NCBI GenBank assembly: GCA_014800735.1
Contig: JAAVFP010000038.1
Span: 1-64,000 of the forward strand
Length of the DNA: 64,000 nt
Source: Bacteroidales bacterium
GTDB lineage: Bacteria > Bacteroidota > Bacteroidia > Bacteroidales > Muribaculaceae
Direction of reading: 5' to 3'
Shown: in pieces, positions 54,865-62,832 of the stretch
How positions within the stretch are numbered: the first letter of the stretch is position 1
Layout of the letters: each line of letters opens with the position of its first letter
The notes under the pieces: generated by a model
Seen by the model: only the letters and a program-made list of their open reading frames with translations
What the model was told of the DNA's origin: nothing
The model's database searches: none
Position numbers and translations under genes: made by a program

Positions 54865-55776
54865 ATGAAGAAACTGACCAAATACTTCGCTGTCGCCACC
54901 CTCGCGCTGCTCGGAACTGCTGCGGCCAACGCCCAGGGCCGTTCCGGCCTCCGCATCAACGAGGTGATGGTTGCCAACGAAAACAGCATCGTCGACGACT
55001 ACGGCGAGAAGCACGCCTGGATTGAGCTGTTCAACTCGAATTTCTCGCCCATGGAGATTTCGAGCATCTACATCACCAACGACCCCGCGCGCCCCACGCT
55101 CTACCCTGTGCCGCTGGGCGACGTGAATACCGAAATCCCCACCCGCCAGCACGTGGTGTTCTTTGCCGACGGTGAGCCCAACAAGGGCACCTTCCACACC
55201 AACTTCGTGCTGGTGCCCGGCCAGGACAACTGGATCGGCATCTACGACGCCGACGGCAAGACGCTCATCGACGAAGTCACCATCCCCGCCAGCCTGCTGG
55301 TGGACAACACCTGGGCACGCACCGAGGACGGTGGTGCCGAATGGAGTGTGCGCGATGGCAGCGAGAACGCCTACATCACCCCCTCGGGCGCCAACATCAT
55401 CAAGGACACCAACAACAAGATTGAGAACTTCAGCCGCCTGGACGAGAACGGTTTCGGCATGACCATCATGGCCATGTGCATCGTGTTCAGCGCTCTGCTC
55501 ATTCTGTGCCTGTGCTTCTACGGCATCGGCGAAATCAACAAGGGTGTGTCCAAGCTCAATAAGCTGCGCGCCCACGGCGTTGCGCCCGACGAGGCCGCCG
55601 TTCACCATGCCACCCACGATTCCGGCGAGGAAATCGCCGCCATCGTCATGGCCCTGAACCAGCACCTCAACGCTCACGACACCGAGAACACCATCCTCAC
55701 CATCAAAAAGATGAAGCGTGCCTACTCGCCCTGGAGCTCCAAGATTTACGGCCTCCGCGAGATTCCCCGCAAGTGA
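54865..55776 (+). CDS. OadG-family Na+ pump subunit fused to a lamin-tail domain
   Basis: 303 residues. A signal peptide (to about residue 24, ending NAQ) is followed by a lamin-tail-like domain (about 26-150; LRINEVMVANEN, GEKHAWIELFNSN, VVFFADGE). A transmembrane helix (about 199-221) and a cytosolic tail with OadG/MmdD character complete it. In ordinary sodium pumps this subunit is ~80-120 residues and holds the membrane beta and cytosolic alpha subunits together. The N-terminal extracytoplasmic domain is extra, and its role is unknown. It lies 6 bases after mmdA and 28 before the biotin carrier gene. Confidence 0.82.
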   Translation: MKKLTKYFAVATLALLGTAAANAQGRSGLRINEVMVANENSIVDDYGEKHAWIELFNSNFSPMEISSIYITNDPARPTLYPVPLGDVNTEIPTRQHVVFFADGEPNKGTFHTNFVLVPGQDNWIGIYDADGKTLIDEVTIPASLLVDNTWARTEDGGAEWSVRDGSENAYITPSGANIIKDTNNKIENFSRLDENGFGMTIMAMCIVFSALLILCLCFYGIGEINKGVSKLNKLRAHGVAPDEAAVHHATHDSGEEIAAIVMALNQHLNAHDTENTILTIKKMKRAYSPWSSKIYGLREIPRK

Positions 55777-55804
55777 TAATCCACCACCTCAATTTTAAAT
55801 TCCA

Positions 55805-56239
55805 ATGAAAGAATACAAATATAAAATCAACGGCAACGTCTACAAAGTGGCTGTCGGCGACATCGAAAACAATGTGGCCCAGGTTGAAGTGAACGGCGTG
55901 CCCTACAAAGTAGAACTCGACCAGGCCGCTCCCGTCAAGGTGGCTGCCACTCCCCGCGCTGCCGCTGCTCCCCGCACCGCAAGCGGCGAGAAGGTTATCA
56001 CCAAGCTGGCTCCCACCGCAGGTGGCGCTTTCAAAATCGCTGCTCCCCTGCCCGGCACCGTCATCGCAATCAACTGCAAGGTTGGCGACACCGTGAAGGC
56101 ATCCGACACCGTTCTGCTGCTCGAAGCAATGAAGATGGAAAACGCCATCCACGCCGGCCGCGACGGCAAGGTGGCATCCATCAATGTTAACGCCGGCGAT
56201 GCCGTGCTGGAAGGCGCTGTTCTCATCACCCTTGAATAA
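55805..56239 (+). CDS. mmdC: Biotin carboxyl carrier subunit of the decarboxylase
   Basis: 144 residues. The C-terminal ~70 residues form a biotinyl domain with LLLEAMKMENAI, Lys110 being the biotinylation site. An Ala/Pro-rich hinge (about 41-60) joins it to an N-terminal beta domain like those in other BCCP proteins of Na+ pumps. It shuttles CO2 from MmdA to MmdB. Confidence 0.94.
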   Translation: MKEYKYKINGNVYKVAVGDIENNVAQVEVNGVPYKVELDQAAPVKVAATPRAAAAPRTASGEKVITKLAPTAGGAFKIAAPLPGTVIAINCKVGDTVKASDTVLLLEAMKMENAIHAGRDGKVASINVNAGDAVLEGAVLITLE

Positions 56240-56267
56240 TCCGGGCTAAATCCCTAAGCTTTGAATT

Positions 56268-57425
56268 ATGTCATTCGGTGATTTCCTACTCAGCAACCTG
56301 CATCAGTTCTGGGAACTGACAGGCTTTGCCAACGCACAGGCCGGCAACTTCGTGATGCTGGCTGTGGGCTTGTTCTTCATCTGGCTTGCCATCAAGAAAA
56401 ACTTCGAGCCCATGCTCCTTGTGCCCATCGGCTTCGGTATTCTTATCGGCAACGTTCCCTTCAACGCCAGTGCCGGTCTTGAAATCGGCATCTACGAGGA
56501 AGGCTCCGTGCTCAACATCCTCTACAACGGCGTGTCCGCAGGCTGGTATCCCCCGCTCATCTTCCTGGGCATCGGTGCCATGACTGACTTCTCCGCCCTG
56601 ATTGCCAACCCCAAACTGATGCTCATCGGAGCTGCCGCCCAGTTCGGCATCTTCGGTGCCTACATGGTGGCCCTGGCCATCGGTTTCGCTCCCGACCAGG
56701 CCGGTGCTATTGCCATCATCGGTGGTGCCGACGGCCCCACGGCAATCTTCCTTTCGTCCAAGCTCGCTCCCAACCTGATGGGTGCCATCGCAGTGTCGGC
56801 CTATTCCTACATGGCCCTCGTGCCCGTAATCCAGCCGCCGCTGATGAAGCTCTTCACCACCAAGAAGGAGCGCCTCATCAAGATGAAACCCGCCCGCGCC
56901 GTGTCGCAGAACGAGAAAATCATCTTCCCCATCGTGGGCATGCTTCTCACCTGCTTCGTGGTTCCTTCGGGCCTGCCCCTGCTGGGTATGCTCTTCTTCG
57001 GCAACCTGCTGCGTGAGTGCGGTGTGACAACCCGTCTGGCCAAGACCGCTTCCAACGCTCTTACGGACATCGTCACCATCCTGCTGGGCATGACCGTGGG
57101 TGCCTCCACCCAGGCCTCGCAGTTCCTCACCCCGCAGACCATCTTCATTTTCTTCCTTGGCTTCATGGCCTTCATCATCGCCTCCTCCAGCGGCGTGCTG
57201 TTCGTCAAGCTCTTCAACCTGGTGCTTCCCAAGGACAAGAAAATCAACCCCCTCATCGGCAACGCAGGTGTATCGGCCGTGCCCATGTCGGCTCGTATCT
57301 CCAACGATCTGGGCCTCAAGTACGACCCCTCCAACTACCTGCTGATGCACGCCATGGGCCCCAACGTGGCCGGTGTGATCGGCTCGGCTGTTGCTGCCGG
57401 TGTGCTGCTGGGCTTCCTGGCTTAA
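56268..57425 (+). CDS. mmdB: Sodium-ion-translocating decarboxylase beta subunit
   Basis: 385 residues, highly hydrophobic with about nine to eleven helices. The catalytic/Na+ motif GGADGPTAIFLSS (with the essential Asp) and the conserved C-terminal GNAGVSAVPMSARI and HAMGPNVAGVIGSA are present. It decarboxylates carboxybiotin and pumps Na+ outward, saving the free energy of making propionyl-CoA. It ends the mce-mmdA-OadG fusion-mmdC-mmdB operon, and is followed by a strong terminator. Confidence 0.96.
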   Translation: MSFGDFLLSNLHQFWELTGFANAQAGNFVMLAVGLFFIWLAIKKNFEPMLLVPIGFGILIGNVPFNASAGLEIGIYEEGSVLNILYNGVSAGWYPPLIFLGIGAMTDFSALIANPKLMLIGAAAQFGIFGAYMVALAIGFAPDQAGAIAIIGGADGPTAIFLSSKLAPNLMGAIAVSAYSYMALVPVIQPPLMKLFTTKKERLIKMKPARAVSQNEKIIFPIVGMLLTCFVVPSGLPLLGMLFFGNLLRECGVTTRLAKTASNALTDIVTILLGMTVGASTQASQFLTPQTIFIFFLGFMAFIIASSSGVLFVKLFNLVLPKDKKINPLIGNAGVSAVPMSARISNDLGLKYDPSNYLLMHAMGPNVAGVIGSAVAAGVLLGFLA

Positions 57426-57461
57426 TAGCATACTCAAGAATAACATCAACCATCCGCAAGG

Positions 57462-57497
57462 CGCGGGGCTGCCATCAGGGCAGTCCCGCGTTTTTTT
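57462..57497 (+). terminator. Intrinsic terminator after mmdB
   Basis: A 12-bp stem with one G-T pair (57462-57473 with 57479-57490) and seven T directly after. The T-run doubles as the start of the next promoter. Confidence 0.9.
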
Positions 57498-57526
57498 GCA
57501 CATCTCCGCATTTTTCCGTAACTTTG
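57495..57526 (+). promoter_or_regulatory. Promoter of DUF4290-rimM
   Basis: TTTG (57495-57498), 20 bases, TAACTTTG (57519-57526), a full match lying against the previous terminator. It supports the ATG at 57555 as the start. Confidence 0.75.
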
Positions 57527-57554
57527 AAGCCCGAACGAATTTTTGAAATCAGAA

Positions 57555-58148
57555 ATGCTTACATATAATTCCAAAATGCGCCGGCTGATTTTGCCTGAAT
57601 ATGGCCGCAACATCCAGAATATGGTGGACCACTGCCTCACCATCGAGGACCCCGAGGAGCGCCAGCGCTGTGCCGAGGCTATCATCCGCGCAATGAAAAT
57701 CATTGTGCCCTGCACCGGCGACCAGGCCGAGTACGACCGCAAGCTGTGGGACCACCTCATGCTGATGAGCGGCTTTGCCCTCGGTGTGGAGTCGCCCTAC
57801 GGCATGCCCGACGCTGCCGGAATGGACCAAGGCCCCGACCCGATGGCCACTCCGCGCCCCAGCAATCTGCCCTACCGCCACTACGGCCTGCTGCTGACCG
57901 AGCTTATTGAAACAGCCGCCGGCATGGAGCCGGGCGAGGCGCGCGACGAGCTTGTGGGCATGCTGGCCAACCACATGAAAAAAACCATGCTGGCCTACAA
58001 CCAGGACGGCGTGGAGGACGAACGCGTGTTCAACGACCTGCTCCACATGTCGCACGGCGCCATCCGCATCGAGCCCGGCACAATGCGCCTGCACGAGTAC
58101 CAGCAGGCTGCCGTGCCCGCATCCAAACGCAAACGCAAAAAGAAATGA
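57555..58148 (+). CDS. DUF4290 family protein
   Basis: 197 residues from the ATG at 57555 (the frame opens at a TTG four codons earlier). N-terminal LPEYGRNIQNMVDHC and a hydrophilic, helical body (CAEAIIRAMKIIVPC) match DUF4290, a Bacteroidota-specific family of unknown function. The last residues are Lys/Arg-rich (SKRKRKKK). The stop overlaps the rimM start (ATGA), so its expression is tied to a ribosome maturation factor. Confidence 0.88.
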   Translation: MLTYNSKMRRLILPEYGRNIQNMVDHCLTIEDPEERQRCAEAIIRAMKIIVPCTGDQAEYDRKLWDHLMLMSGFALGVESPYGMPDAAGMDQGPDPMATPRPSNLPYRHYGLLLTELIETAAGMEPGEARDELVGMLANHMKKTMLAYNQDGVEDERVFNDLLHMSHGAIRIEPGTMRLHEYQQAAVPASKRKRKKK

Positions 58149-58669
58149 TAGCCCGCGACAAGCTCGAAGAGATAGGCCGCTTCAACAAACCCCATGGTGT
58201 GCGCGGCGAGCTATCGGCGTCGGTCTACGATGTCGACCCCGCCGACCTGTCGTGCATCCTTGTGGAAATCGAGGGGCTCTACGTGCCCTTCTTCATCACC
58301 GGTGTGCGCACCAAGGGCTCCGAAACCTATCTGCTCACCATCAAGGGTATCGCCGACGAAAACGATGGCGCCCTACTGGCCAACAAGACCATCTACGCCC
58401 TGGCCGATGAAGTTGAAACCGACCCCGACGACGCCGACGGCTTCTACTTGAGCGACCTGATTGGCTACACCGTGATGGACGACGACGGTCACACGGCCGG
58501 CGAAATCGAGGACTTCGATGACTCCACCGAGAACGTCCTTTTCATCGTGCGCCGCCCCGGCTCGGACAGCACCTTCTTTGTGCCCGCGGCCGAGGATATA
58601 ATCACCGAGATAAACCAGGATAATAAAACAATCATCATGAATCTGCCCATCGGGCTGCTTGACTTATGA
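58145..58669 (+). CDS. rimM: Ribosome maturation factor RimM
   Basis: 174 residues, normal size: the N-terminal RimM barrel (EEIGRFNKPHGVRGELSA), the hinge, and the C-terminal PRC-barrel domain (FYLSDLIGYTVMDDDG ... FFVPAAEDIITEI). RimM binds S19 and assists 30S head assembly. It is unusually acidic. It lies between DUF4290 and an acidic small protein gene, overlapping both (ATGA). Confidence 0.93.
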   Translation: MIARDKLEEIGRFNKPHGVRGELSASVYDVDPADLSCILVEIEGLYVPFFITGVRTKGSETYLLTIKGIADENDGALLANKTIYALADEVETDPDDADGFYLSDLIGYTVMDDDGHTAGEIEDFDDSTENVLFIVRRPGSDSTFFVPAAEDIITEINQDNKTIIMNLPIGLLDL

Positions 58670-58965
58670 AAGAATTCAACGAAGCCGACGCCGTGCGAGC
58701 CATGGCCGCCGCCGTCGCCCCCGAGCACCGCAACGACGATGCCATAACCGAAGTGCTCGACCTGATTTTCGACGGCTACGAAGAAAACGGCCTCCTGGAC
58801 ATTGATGCCGACGACAATGTGTCGCTCGACGACGATGCCGAGGTAGTGACCGACTACGTGTGCCGCATGCTCCGCAAAAATCCCTCGGAAGTCAATTTTT
58901 CCGACGACGAAATCCGCGCTATGGTCGAAGCCGAACTCGACTACGAAGAAAGCCTCTTGAACTGA
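58666..58965 (+). CDS. Acidic small protein of unknown function
   Basis: 99 residues, with many Asp and Glu (DIDADDNVSLDDDAEVVTDY). Predicted helices alternate with short loops; no signal peptide or membrane segment. I do not recognise the family. The ATGA overlap with rimM indicates translational coupling, so a ribosome- or RNA-related role is a plausible inference. Confidence 0.72.
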   Translation: MKEFNEADAVRAMAAAVAPEHRNDDAITEVLDLIFDGYEENGLLDIDADDNVSLDDDAEVVTDYVCRMLRKNPSEVNFSDDEIRAMVEAELDYEESLLN

Positions 58966-58975
58966 TAAGTAACTT

Positions 58976-59596
58976 ATGAAGATACTCTCCGCACTGCTCC
59001 TCACCGCCTCGCTGATGCTGGGCTGTGCCTCGGCTGCCGCCCAGAAGGCTTCGGACTTCGACGCCTACTCGGCCACCATCGAGGAAAACATCAATCATCC
59101 GTCCGTGGGCAACAAGCACGCCGTGACCGTGAGCGAAGCCATGGCCCCGCTGGCCCGCACGCTCCGCAAGGCTGGCTTTGCCACCGCCACCACCCGTGCC
59201 GACCAGGTTGTGGTGGTCACCATCCCCTGCTCCGACCTCTTCGCTCCCAACGCCACCGAGCTCAAACCCGGTGCCAAAGCAATCCTCGAAAAGCTCAAGC
59301 CCTACATGAAGCGCACGGACAACTACAAGGTGCTCATAGCCGTACACGCCGACAACACCGGCGATGCCACATATGCCGACCGCCTGACCTCCGACCGCGC
59401 CACGGCCGTGGACGAGTATTTCTACCACGACGCCGGCAACGAGGAAACCGGCTTCATCCCCTACGGGCTGGGCGCCGACGAGCCCGTGGCCTCAAATATC
59501 GGCGTGAACAACCGCGCCCGCAACCGCAGAGTGGAAATCTACTTTGTTCCCACACAGGGCTTTATCGACAAAGCCCGCAAAAACAAAGGAGTCTGA
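58976..59596 (+). CDS. OmpA-family protein
   Basis: 206 residues: signal peptide (to about 22, ending AAAQ), then an OmpA-like peptidoglycan-binding domain (about 85-195). Its features are the FAPNATELKPGAKAIL strand-helix, VLIAVHADNTGDATYADRLTSDRA, and NNRARNRRVEIYFVP near the end, where an Asp-Arg pair normally contacts diaminopimelate. No lipobox or beta-barrel was seen. It probably sits in the periplasm attached to peptidoglycan. It is 10 bases after the acidic protein gene. Confidence 0.86.
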   Translation: MKILSALLLTASLMLGCASAAAQKASDFDAYSATIEENINHPSVGNKHAVTVSEAMAPLARTLRKAGFATATTRADQVVVVTIPCSDLFAPNATELKPGAKAILEKLKPYMKRTDNYKVLIAVHADNTGDATYADRLTSDRATAVDEYFYHDAGNEETGFIPYGLGADEPVASNIGVNNRARNRRVEIYFVPTQGFIDKARKNKGV

Positions 59597-59599
59597 TCT

Positions 59600-61177
59600 A
59601 TGGCCGCCAACGAACGCAACACCTACTCGCCCAACAACCGCGACCGCCGCAATGCCCTGCCCGCTGAAATTGGCGGTCGGCTCGTGCCTCGCGCTGTGGA
59701 AATGGAAGCCGCCGTGCTGGGCGCCATGATGCTGGAGAAGGACGCTTTCACCGCCGTGTGCGACCTCCTGCAGCCCGACAGCTTCTACGACCCCAAGCAT
59801 CGCATGGTGTTCGAGGCAATCCAGACTCTCGGTCTGGCCCAGGAGCCTATCGACATGATTACCGTCACCAACCGCTTGCGCGCCGACGGCAACCTCGAAA
59901 AAATCGGAGGTCCGGCATTCATCGCCGCCCTCACCTCCAACGTCGCCTCGGCAGCTCACGTGGAGTACCACGCCCGCATCGTGGCCCAGAAATTCCTGGC
60001 GCGCCAGCTCATCACCTTCGCCTCGGAGGTTGAAAACTCGGCCTTCGACGAGAGCAACGACGTGGACGACCTCCTGCAACTTGCCGAGAAAAATCTCTTT
60101 GAAATTTCACAGCACAACATCAAGAAGGACGTCGTGCAGATCGACTCCCTGCTGGTGCGCGCCGTGGAGCAGATGCAGATTGCATCCAGCCGCGAGTCAG
60201 GCCTCAGCGGCCTCGGCACAAGCTTCCGCGGGCTGGACAAGCTCACCTCCGGCTGGCAGAACTCCGACCTCATCATCATCGCCGCCCGCCCTGCCATGGG
60301 CAAGACGGCCTTTGTGCTCTCCATGGCCCTCAACATCGCCAAGGACAACAACCCGGTGGCCGTGTTCTCGCTCGAAATGTCCAATCAGCAGCTCGTCAAC
60401 CGTCTGATTTCCAACGCCTGCGAAATGCCAGGCGAGAAAATCAAAAGTGGTCAGCTCACACCAATCGAGTGGAATCAGCTGCTGAACCGCATGCAGAACC
60501 TCCAGGGCCTGCCCCTGTTCGTGGACGACTCCTCGGGCCTCTCTATGATGGAACTCCGCACCAAGGCACGCCGCCTGGTGCGCGAACACGAGGTGAAACT
60601 CATCATCATCGACTACCTTCAGCTCATGACCGCAGGTGTCAAACTGGGCTCGCGCGAGCAGGAAGTGTCCACCATCTCGCGTTCGCTCAAGGAACTGGCC
60701 AAGGAGCTCAACATCCCCATCATCGCTCTGTCGCAGCTCAACCGTAAGGTGGAGGACCGAGGCAACAAGGACAAGCGTCCACAGCTTTCCGACCTCCGCG
60801 AGTCCGGCGCCATCGAACAGGACGCCGACATCGTGTGCTTCATCCACCGCCCCGAGTACTACACCCGCATGCCAACCGACGAGAACGGAAACAACATCCG
60901 CGGCAAGGCCGAATTCATTGTGGCTAAGCACCGTAGCGGCTCAGTGGACACTGTGGATATGCTCTTCCGCAAGGAGTTCGTGCGCTTCGAGAACTGGGAC
61001 CCCAATGCGTATGCCGACGACGGCGCCTTCGGCATGCGCGCCGCCAGCGACAACGCCGACACCGCCATCCCTGCCCCGGACCCTGCCCGTGCCGCCGCCG
61101 ATGCCGAAGCCCTCGGCCTCAACCCCGGCCACACCCCCAACTCCGCCTTCATGCCCGCCGACGACAGCCCCTTCTGA
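59600..61177 (+). CDS. dnaB: Replicative DNA helicase DnaB
   Basis: 525 residues: N-terminal helical domain (EMEAAVLGAMMLEKDAF), linker, and RecA-like helicase domain with Walker A (ARPAMGKTAFVLSMA), Walker B (LIIIDYLQLM) and the Arg-rich DLRESGAIEQDADIVCF motif. DnaB unwinds DNA at the fork as a ring hexamer. No intein is visible. The C-terminus has a disordered Ala/Pro tail (DPARAAADAEAL). It follows the OmpA-like gene by 3 bases. Confidence 0.97.
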   Translation: MAANERNTYSPNNRDRRNALPAEIGGRLVPRAVEMEAAVLGAMMLEKDAFTAVCDLLQPDSFYDPKHRMVFEAIQTLGLAQEPIDMITVTNRLRADGNLEKIGGPAFIAALTSNVASAAHVEYHARIVAQKFLARQLITFASEVENSAFDESNDVDDLLQLAEKNLFEISQHNIKKDVVQIDSLLVRAVEQMQIASSRESGLSGLGTSFRGLDKLTSGWQNSDLIIIAARPAMGKTAFVLSMALNIAKDNNPVAVFSLEMSNQQLVNRLISNACEMPGEKIKSGQLTPIEWNQLLNRMQNLQGLPLFVDDSSGLSMMELRTKARRLVREHEVKLIIIDYLQLMTAGVKLGSREQEVSTISRSLKELAKELNIPIIALSQLNRKVEDRGNKDKRPQLSDLRESGAIEQDADIVCFIHRPEYYTRMPTDENGNNIRGKAEFIVAKHRSGSVDTVDMLFRKEFVRFENWDPNAYADDGAFGMRAASDNADTAIPAPDPARAAADAEALGLNPGHTPNSAFMPADDSPF

Positions 61178-61218
61178 CCTCAGGGCAGCCGCGGAGCGGC
61201 GAGATTATTCCCAACCGA

Positions 61219-61341
61219 GGGTGTAAGCCCTCGGGAAAAGCCACTCATATCACGGAGCTCCGGAGGAGCGAAACACCTTTGCAACGTTTCGCTCCTCCGG
61301 AGCTCCGCAGTTCACGGCGCCCGGACTCCGGGCTTACACCC
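61219..61341. repeat. Nested inverted repeats with a perfect 22-bp hairpin
   Basis: Outer arms of 12 bases (61219-61230 GGGTGTAAGCCC and 61330-61341) enclose a perfect 22-bp inverted repeat (61253-61274 with 61286-61307, 11-base loop). A further small hairpin CCGAGGG/CCCTCGG (61215-61234 region) and CCCGG/CCGGG are also present. The set could terminate dnaB transcription (though there is no T-run) or be a mobile palindromic element. Confidence 0.8.
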
Positions 61342-61467
61342 GCAGTTAAACATAATCCAACGCCTCCGGCGTGTTTGACATCTACAAAACCACAGCAACA
61401 CACCCACAAAATCCCAATATTTAAATCAGCTATATCACTAAATAGCAGTCATTTAATTTTCTATTTT

Positions 61468-61554
61468 GATTATTACAAAGATGATTTTATCAAAATGATT
61501 ATTACAAAGATTATTTTGCCAAAATGATTATTATAAAGATTATTTTATTATCTT
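61468..61554. repeat. Three tandem 29-bp repeats
   Basis: Copies at 61468-61496, 61497-61525 and 61526-61554 each start TGATTATTA(C/T)AAAGAT. They are contiguous, without spacers. The third copy contains the start of the promoter box of the ATPase gene. Confidence 0.85.
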
Positions 61555-61556
61555 TG
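61549..61556 (+). promoter_or_regulatory. -7 box of the DUF4143 ATPase gene
   Basis: TATCTTTG 22 bases before the ATG, overlapping the last 29-bp repeat. No clear -33 element. Confidence 0.5.
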
Positions 61557-61578
61557 CACTAAAATAGAATTAACTGAT

Positions 61579-62769
61579 ATGAAAACCCTTAAGCGGCAAT
61601 ACAACCGACTGCTCAAACGTATTTCAACAACGCATATCCGCGATTTGTATAACCAAATATCCTGGGATACGCGACTCGTGGGTATAAAAGGTGCTCGAGG
61701 TGTTGGAAAAACCACCATGATGCTGCAACGCATCAAATTGGCGTTCCCCGACTCATCCAAAGCCTTATACGTGTCGCTTGACGACATTTGGTTCGCAAGC
61801 CACACTCTGATAGATTTAGGCGAAGAAGCAGAGAAAGAAGGTATTACACACTTATTCATTGACGAAGTGCATCGACTGCCTGGTTGGGAAAGGCAGATTA
61901 AAAATCTATATGACTTTTTCCCAGATTTAAGTATAGTGTTCACCGGTAGCTCATTGCTGGTCATCGACAATTCTATAGCCGATTTGTCACGCCGATGCCT
62001 CATGTACAATCTCTCCGGACTATCGTTTAGAGAATACCTCGAATTTCAGGATATAAGTTTCGGCCGTATATCCTTGGCCGATATCTTATACAAACACGAA
62101 ACACTGGCATCCGAGATAGCCGACAAAGTAGATATTCTTTGGCACTTTGAGCGCTATCTCCGGCATGGGTTTTACCCATTTTACACCACAGAGACCGAAG
62201 TAGACTACCTGACACGTGTCAACAACATGGTGGCAAGCGTTATCGACTATGACATCCCTGCGGTCGAGAACGTGGAGTATGCCACACTGATAAAAGCTAA
62301 ACACCTGCTCACGCTGATGGCTTCGCAGAGCCCCTCGCCTCTCAACGGAAAACAGACCTCGGAGTTACTTGGAGTTACTGTCAATCAGCTCGTAAAGCTA
62401 CTCTCACTCCTTGAGCGCTCCCAAATATTGCGCTTATTATACTACAAAACTGAGCGCAGCCCCAAATCTTTAGCCAAGCCTCAAAAAGTGATTTTTAACA
62501 ACTCCTCGATCCTTTATGCTCTTGGGTACGCCAACACAGGTAAAATCCGCGAAACTTTCTTGGCATCCATGATAGCAAATCAGCACGAAGTTGCCTATCC
62601 AAAGGATGGTGATTTACTCGTGGATAACCGCTATCTGTTCGAAGTCGGCGGCCGTCGGAAGAACTTCGAGCAAATAAAAGACATTCCTGATAGTTTCGTG
62701 GCCGCCGACGGTTTAACTTGCGGGCTGGGTAACAGGATTCCTCTTTGGCTTTTCGGTTTCCTTTACTAA
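61579..62769 (+). CDS. AAA_14/DUF4143 family ATPase
   Basis: 396 residues: an AAA_14 domain (Walker A IKGARGVGKTTMM, Walker B LFIDEVHRLPGWE, sensor FTGSSLLVID) and a C-terminal DUF4143 domain of restriction-nuclease-like fold (YLFEVGGRRKNFEQIKDI). These are widespread accessory proteins of unknown role, often variable between strains. The codon use is clearly AT-rich compared with dnaB and the neighbours, and the gene is preceded by palindromes and tandem repeats, so it probably came by horizontal transfer. Confidence 0.9.
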   Translation: MKTLKRQYNRLLKRISTTHIRDLYNQISWDTRLVGIKGARGVGKTTMMLQRIKLAFPDSSKALYVSLDDIWFASHTLIDLGEEAEKEGITHLFIDEVHRLPGWERQIKNLYDFFPDLSIVFTGSSLLVIDNSIADLSRRCLMYNLSGLSFREYLEFQDISFGRISLADILYKHETLASEIADKVDILWHFERYLRHGFYPFYTTETEVDYLTRVNNMVASVIDYDIPAVENVEYATLIKAKHLLTLMASQSPSPLNGKQTSELLGVTVNQLVKLLSLLERSQILRLLYYKTERSPKSLAKPQKVIFNNSSILYALGYANTGKIRETFLASMIANQHEVAYPKDGDLLVDNRYLFEVGGRRKNFEQIKDIPDSFVAADGLTCGLGNRIPLWLFGFLY

Positions 62770-62782
62770 AACTGCACTCCGG

Positions 62783-62814
62783 TTTGGCTATATCGGCGTT
62801 TTTGCGTATTTTTG
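62783..62814 (+). promoter_or_regulatory. Promoter of the coiled-coil gene
   Basis: TTTG (62783-62786), 20 bases, TATTTTTG (62807-62814). Its position excludes the TTG at 62812 as the start and supports the ATG at 62833. Confidence 0.75.
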
Positions 62815-62832
62815 CAAAAATTTTACACCACG

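Larger units (their letters stand above)
61178..61578. other. Structured intergenic region between dnaB and the DUF4143 ATPase
   Basis: This 401-base gap has no gene. It contains nested palindromes (61215-61341), a small ACGCC-TCC-GGCGT palindrome (61360-61372), an AT-rich stretch, three 29-bp tandem repeats and a -7 promoter box. Composition changes sharply from GC-rich to AT-rich at about 61380. Confidence 0.8.

Noticed and set aside
44717-55677. Long antisense frames opposite the acyl-CoA dehydrogenase/ZIP genes, rmlD-prfC-gluQRS and the mmdA region
   Set aside because: They lie opposite well-supported genes, lack family motifs and have the same GC-shadow composition.
61468-61554. Possible CRISPR array
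   Set aside because: The 29-bp units are contiguous with no spacers, only three copies, and no cas genes are present.
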